The notes beneath the pieces are model-generated. The model made no database searches. It was not told the DNA's origin and saw nothing but the letters and a program-made list of their open reading frames with translations. The translations under genes were made by a program, and so were the position numbers. A stretch of 15,156 nt of DNA, taken from assembly GCA_034428635.1 (NCBI GenBank), contig DAOUHR010000137.1:1-15156 (forward strand). The letters are read 5' to 3'. Positions 13,168 through 15,156 of this stretch are shown here, in pieces (within the stretch, counting starts at the first letter, position 1; every line of letters starts with the position of its first letter). Source of the DNA: Bin22 sp034428635 (GTDB lineage Bacteria; Chloroflexota; Dehalococcoidia; Lucifugimonadales; UBA3495).

Positions 13168-13890
13168 ATGGCAAACCTCAGCGGCGGTGCCAAGCAGACC
13201 TATGTGGCCGATCTGTTTGCCCGAATAGCGGGCCGCTACGACCTGATGAATTCCGTGATGACGGGGGGGATGCACCATCGCTGGAAGCAGGTTACTGCCC
13301 GCGGAACGGCGGCAGGACTCGCCGGATCCGCCCTGGATATTGCCACAGGGACCGGTGATTTAGCGTTCGCCCTGGCAAGGCAGCCGGGCATAGAGCAAGC
13401 GATTGGGGTGGATTTGCTGGCCGAAATGCTGACTCTTGCCCAGAACAAGCAGAAACAGAAAGTCGAAGGGCGGAACGCGACTTTCCTGCAGGGAGACGCC
13501 CTGAGGCTGCCTTTTCCCGACGACACCTTTGCCTGCGCCACGGCGGGCTTCAGTCTCCGAAACATGCCAGACCTGCCCCAGGCTATTGCGGAAATGGCAC
13601 GGGTCGTACGTCCCGGCGGGCGGGTAACCACCCTGGAACTGACGCCCATGGATCCTGGCCTTAAAGCCAGCCTTTTTCGCCTTTACTTCCATAACATTGT
13701 GCCCCTGGTTGGCCAACTGGTTGCCGGCGACCGCGGGGCGTACACCTACCTGCCCCAGTCGGTGGATTATTTCCTTCAGGCGGATGGGCTGGCGGACCTT
13801 TTTTCGCTGGTGGGGCTGACGGAAGTAGGGTACCGAAAGCTGGGCTTCGGGACGGTCGCGATTCACTACGGAATGAAGCCGGCAAAGTGA
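13168..13890 (+). CDS. ubiE: Demethylmenaquinone/quinone C-methyltransferase (UbiE/MenG)
   Basis: This 240-residue SAM-dependent methyltransferase matches UbiE/MenG throughout. YDLMNSVMTGGMHHRWK (24-40) is the family's N-terminal signature. LDIATGTGDLA (56-66) is motif I, which binds SAM. GFSLRNMPD (127-135) is the second UbiE signature, and ARVVRPGGRV (144-153) is motif III. It would add the methyl group in the last step of menaquinone synthesis. The ATG at 13168 lies 35 bases after ubiX and has no clear ribosome site. A short 11-codon frame overlaps the ubiX stop (13129-13164) and could couple translation, but this is speculative. The order ubiD-ubiA-ubiX-ubiE suggests one pathway unit. Confidence 0.93.
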   Translation: MANLSGGAKQTYVADLFARIAGRYDLMNSVMTGGMHHRWKQVTARGTAAGLAGSALDIATGTGDLAFALARQPGIEQAIGVDLLAEMLTLAQNKQKQKVEGRNATFLQGDALRLPFPDDTFACATAGFSLRNMPDLPQAIAEMARVVRPGGRVTTLELTPMDPGLKASLFRLYFHNIVPLVGQLVAGDRGAYTYLPQSVDYFLQADGLADLFSLVGLTEVGYRKLGFGTVAIHYGMKPAK

Positions 13891-13975
13891 GCGGCTCCCC
13901 GAAATTCGTTGGCTAGTACCCTGCGATTTCCCTAAGGAAAATGCCCGGCATTCGACGAGAATAGGGGCGTTTATG

Positions 13976-13981
13976 TATAAT
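13976..13981 (+). promoter_or_regulatory. prfA: Possible -10 box of the prfA promoter
   Basis: A perfect TATAAT with a weak -35-like TTCGAC at 13951-13956 (19-base spacing). The leader to prfA would be about 88 bases. Confidence 0.35.
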
Positions 13982-14075
13982 GCCCTTGTTGCCGGGTATG
14001 CGGTGGTATACACTGGTAATGCGTTGATGCCTTCCACATTTGAATTATTAATCACATCTTTCATCGAGAATTGCG

Positions 14076-15156
14076 ATGAGTTCCATATTTGACAAGCTGG
14101 ACTCAATTGTCCGGCGCAATCAGGAAATTGAAGCCGAAATGGGCCGGCCGGAAGTGGCCGCCAATTTCGAGCAAATTCAGAAGCTAGCCAGGGAAAGGGC
14201 TGGGCTGGAAAACCTGGTAGAAATAGCACGGCGGCACCAGGCGTTGCTGAATGAAGAAGGGGACTTGCGGGCGCTGGTTTCCGAGGGCGGAGACCCGGAA
14301 ATAGTGCTAATGGCCAGGGAGGAACTGGAAGCCGTAGAGGAGAGTCTGGAAGCACTGGCCCAGGAACTGAAGATAGCGCTATTGCCCAGGGACCCAAACG
14401 ACGAGCGAGACGTAATTGTGGAAATCCGCGCCGGTACTGGAGGACAGGAAGCAGGCCTCTTCGCCGGCGATCTGGCCCGCCTTTATACGCGCTATGCCCA
14501 GTTGCAGCATTGGAAAGTGGAGGTCATGGACTCCAATCCCTCTGACCTGGGGGGCTATAACAAGGTGGTGCTGGAAATCCAGGGGAGGGGCGCGTTCAGC
14601 CGGCTCAAGTACGAGCGGGGCGTCCACCGCGTACAACGGGTGCCGGAAACCGAGGCCCAGGGCCGAATCCATACTTCCACCGCCACCGTGGCAGTGCTGC
14701 CGCAGGCCGATGAGGTGGAGGTGAAGGTCAACCAAGACGAGCTGAGAATCGACATTTTCCACGCCGGCGGCCATGGTGGACAGAACGTAAACAAGGTCGC
14801 AACCGCCGTCCGGATCGTTCACGAGCCAACCGGACTGGTGGTGGTTTGCCAGGATGAGCGGTCGCAGCACAAGAACAAGCAGAAGGCCATGGCCATGCTC
14901 CGCGCACGGTTGTTCGAAGCAGAGCAGGAGCGCCATGACGCGGAAATCTCCGAGAACCGCCGGTCCCAGGTGGGGCACGCCGATCGGTCGGAGAAAATTC
15001 GCACCTACAACTACCCGCAGGACCGGATAACCGACCACCGTATTTCTTCCAGTTTCCACGGGATCCCCAACATTATGGACGGGGCCGGACTGGACGACAT
15101 TATCAGCGAGCTAATCGCTTGGGAACAAGGCAGACTGCTGGAAGAGGTGACGGCCT
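14076..15156 (+). CDS. prfA: Peptide chain release factor 1, cut by the window end
   Basis: This ribosomal release factor ends translation at UAA and UAG. 360 codons are present, equal to the full length of E. coli RF1, and the frame is still open at the end of the window, so only a few residues should be missing. EIRAGTGGQEAGLFAGDL (116-133) is the domain 2 signature. PET (190-192) in HRVQRVPETEAQGRIHT is the stop-codon-reading PxT motif that marks RF1 rather than RF2. GGQ at 234-236 is the catalytic peptidyl-tRNA hydrolysis motif. Unusual are HAGGH before the GGQ, where RSSGA or RASGP is common, and a second GGQ at 122-124, where GGD or GGE is usual. The ATG at 14076 has only a weak GAG upstream. 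Confidence 0.95.
   Translation, partial: MSSIFDKLDSIVRRNQEIEAEMGRPEVAANFEQIQKLARERAGLENLVEIARRHQALLNEEGDLRALVSEGGDPEIVLMAREELEAVEESLEALAQELKIALLPRDPNDERDVIVEIRAGTGGQEAGLFAGDLARLYTRYAQLQHWKVEVMDSNPSDLGGYNKVVLEIQGRGAFSRLKYERGVHRVQRVPETEAQGRIHTSTATVAVLPQADEVEVKVNQDELRIDIFHAGGHGGQNVNKVATAVRIVHEPTGLVVVCQDERSQHKNKQKAMAMLRARLFEAEQERHDAEISENRRSQVGHADRSEKIRTYNYPQDRITDHRISSSFHGIPNIMDGAGLDDIISELIAWEQGRLLEEVTA

Noticed and set aside
13360..14397. 345-codon minus-strand open frame over ubiE and prfA
   Set aside because: It overlaps two unmistakable genes on the other strand and reads as Pro/Arg/Leu-rich nonsense.
1..15156. CRISPR array, phage genes or complete insertion sequence
   Set aside because: No regularly spaced direct repeats, no transposase, integrase or phage structural gene was seen.

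Overview
The window is an ordinary-looking stretch of a moderately GC-rich bacterial chromosome, with AT-rich patches only between genes. The organism is inferred, not proven. The combination of a bacterial PAC2-family protein, a UbiD/UbiA/UbiX/UbiE set that looks like the late part of the futalosine menaquinone pathway, and dispersed GC-rich palindromes fits Chloroflexota, perhaps a Dehalococcoidia/SAR202-like lineage. No phage, plasmid, CRISPR or complete insertion sequence is visible.

Layout, plus strand unless stated. 1-771 is the 3' part of an SMP-30/gluconolactonase-like enzyme, followed by a FluC/CrcB fluoride channel (840-1211) and its likely terminator. A promoter then leads into a PAC2-family protein (1363-2262) and an endonuclease III (2322-3182). 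A 438-base gap (3183-3620) holds a GC-rich palindrome, a 155-base MITE-like element and a good promoter serving tRNA-Glu(UUC) at 3621-3698. Next come a membrane-anchored zinc-ribbon/PQQ-propeller protein (3822-5291), a small coiled-coil protein (5339-5713) and a tiny ribbon-helix-helix-like protein (5951-6136). On the minus strand lie a hypothetical ORF (6170-6463), an AroQ-like protein that has lost several catalytic residues (6635-7066), and an MFS exporter (7452-8756). A 520-base gap with an AT-rich core precedes a double zinc-ribbon protein (9301-9606), which is followed by a strong intrinsic terminator.

The main functional block is 10057-13890: ubiD-like, ubiA-like, ubiX-like and ubiE/menG-like genes, all on the plus strand. 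UbiX makes the prenylated FMN cofactor that UbiD needs for decarboxylation. UbiA attaches the polyprenyl tail to an aromatic acid, and UbiE/MenG methylates the quinone ring. Together they can perform the last steps from 1,4-dihydroxy-6-naphthoate to menaquinone (MqnP/MqnL/MqnM/MenG). The window ends inside prfA (release factor 1), which starts at 14076 and lacks only its extreme 3' end.

Nothing here is clearly a new multi-gene system. The points most worth a second look are the AroQ-like protein with a degraded active site, the UbiA with His in place of a conserved Asp and an apparently almost leaderless start, the zinc-ribbon/transmembrane/propeller fusion, and the MITE beside the tRNA-Glu promoter.
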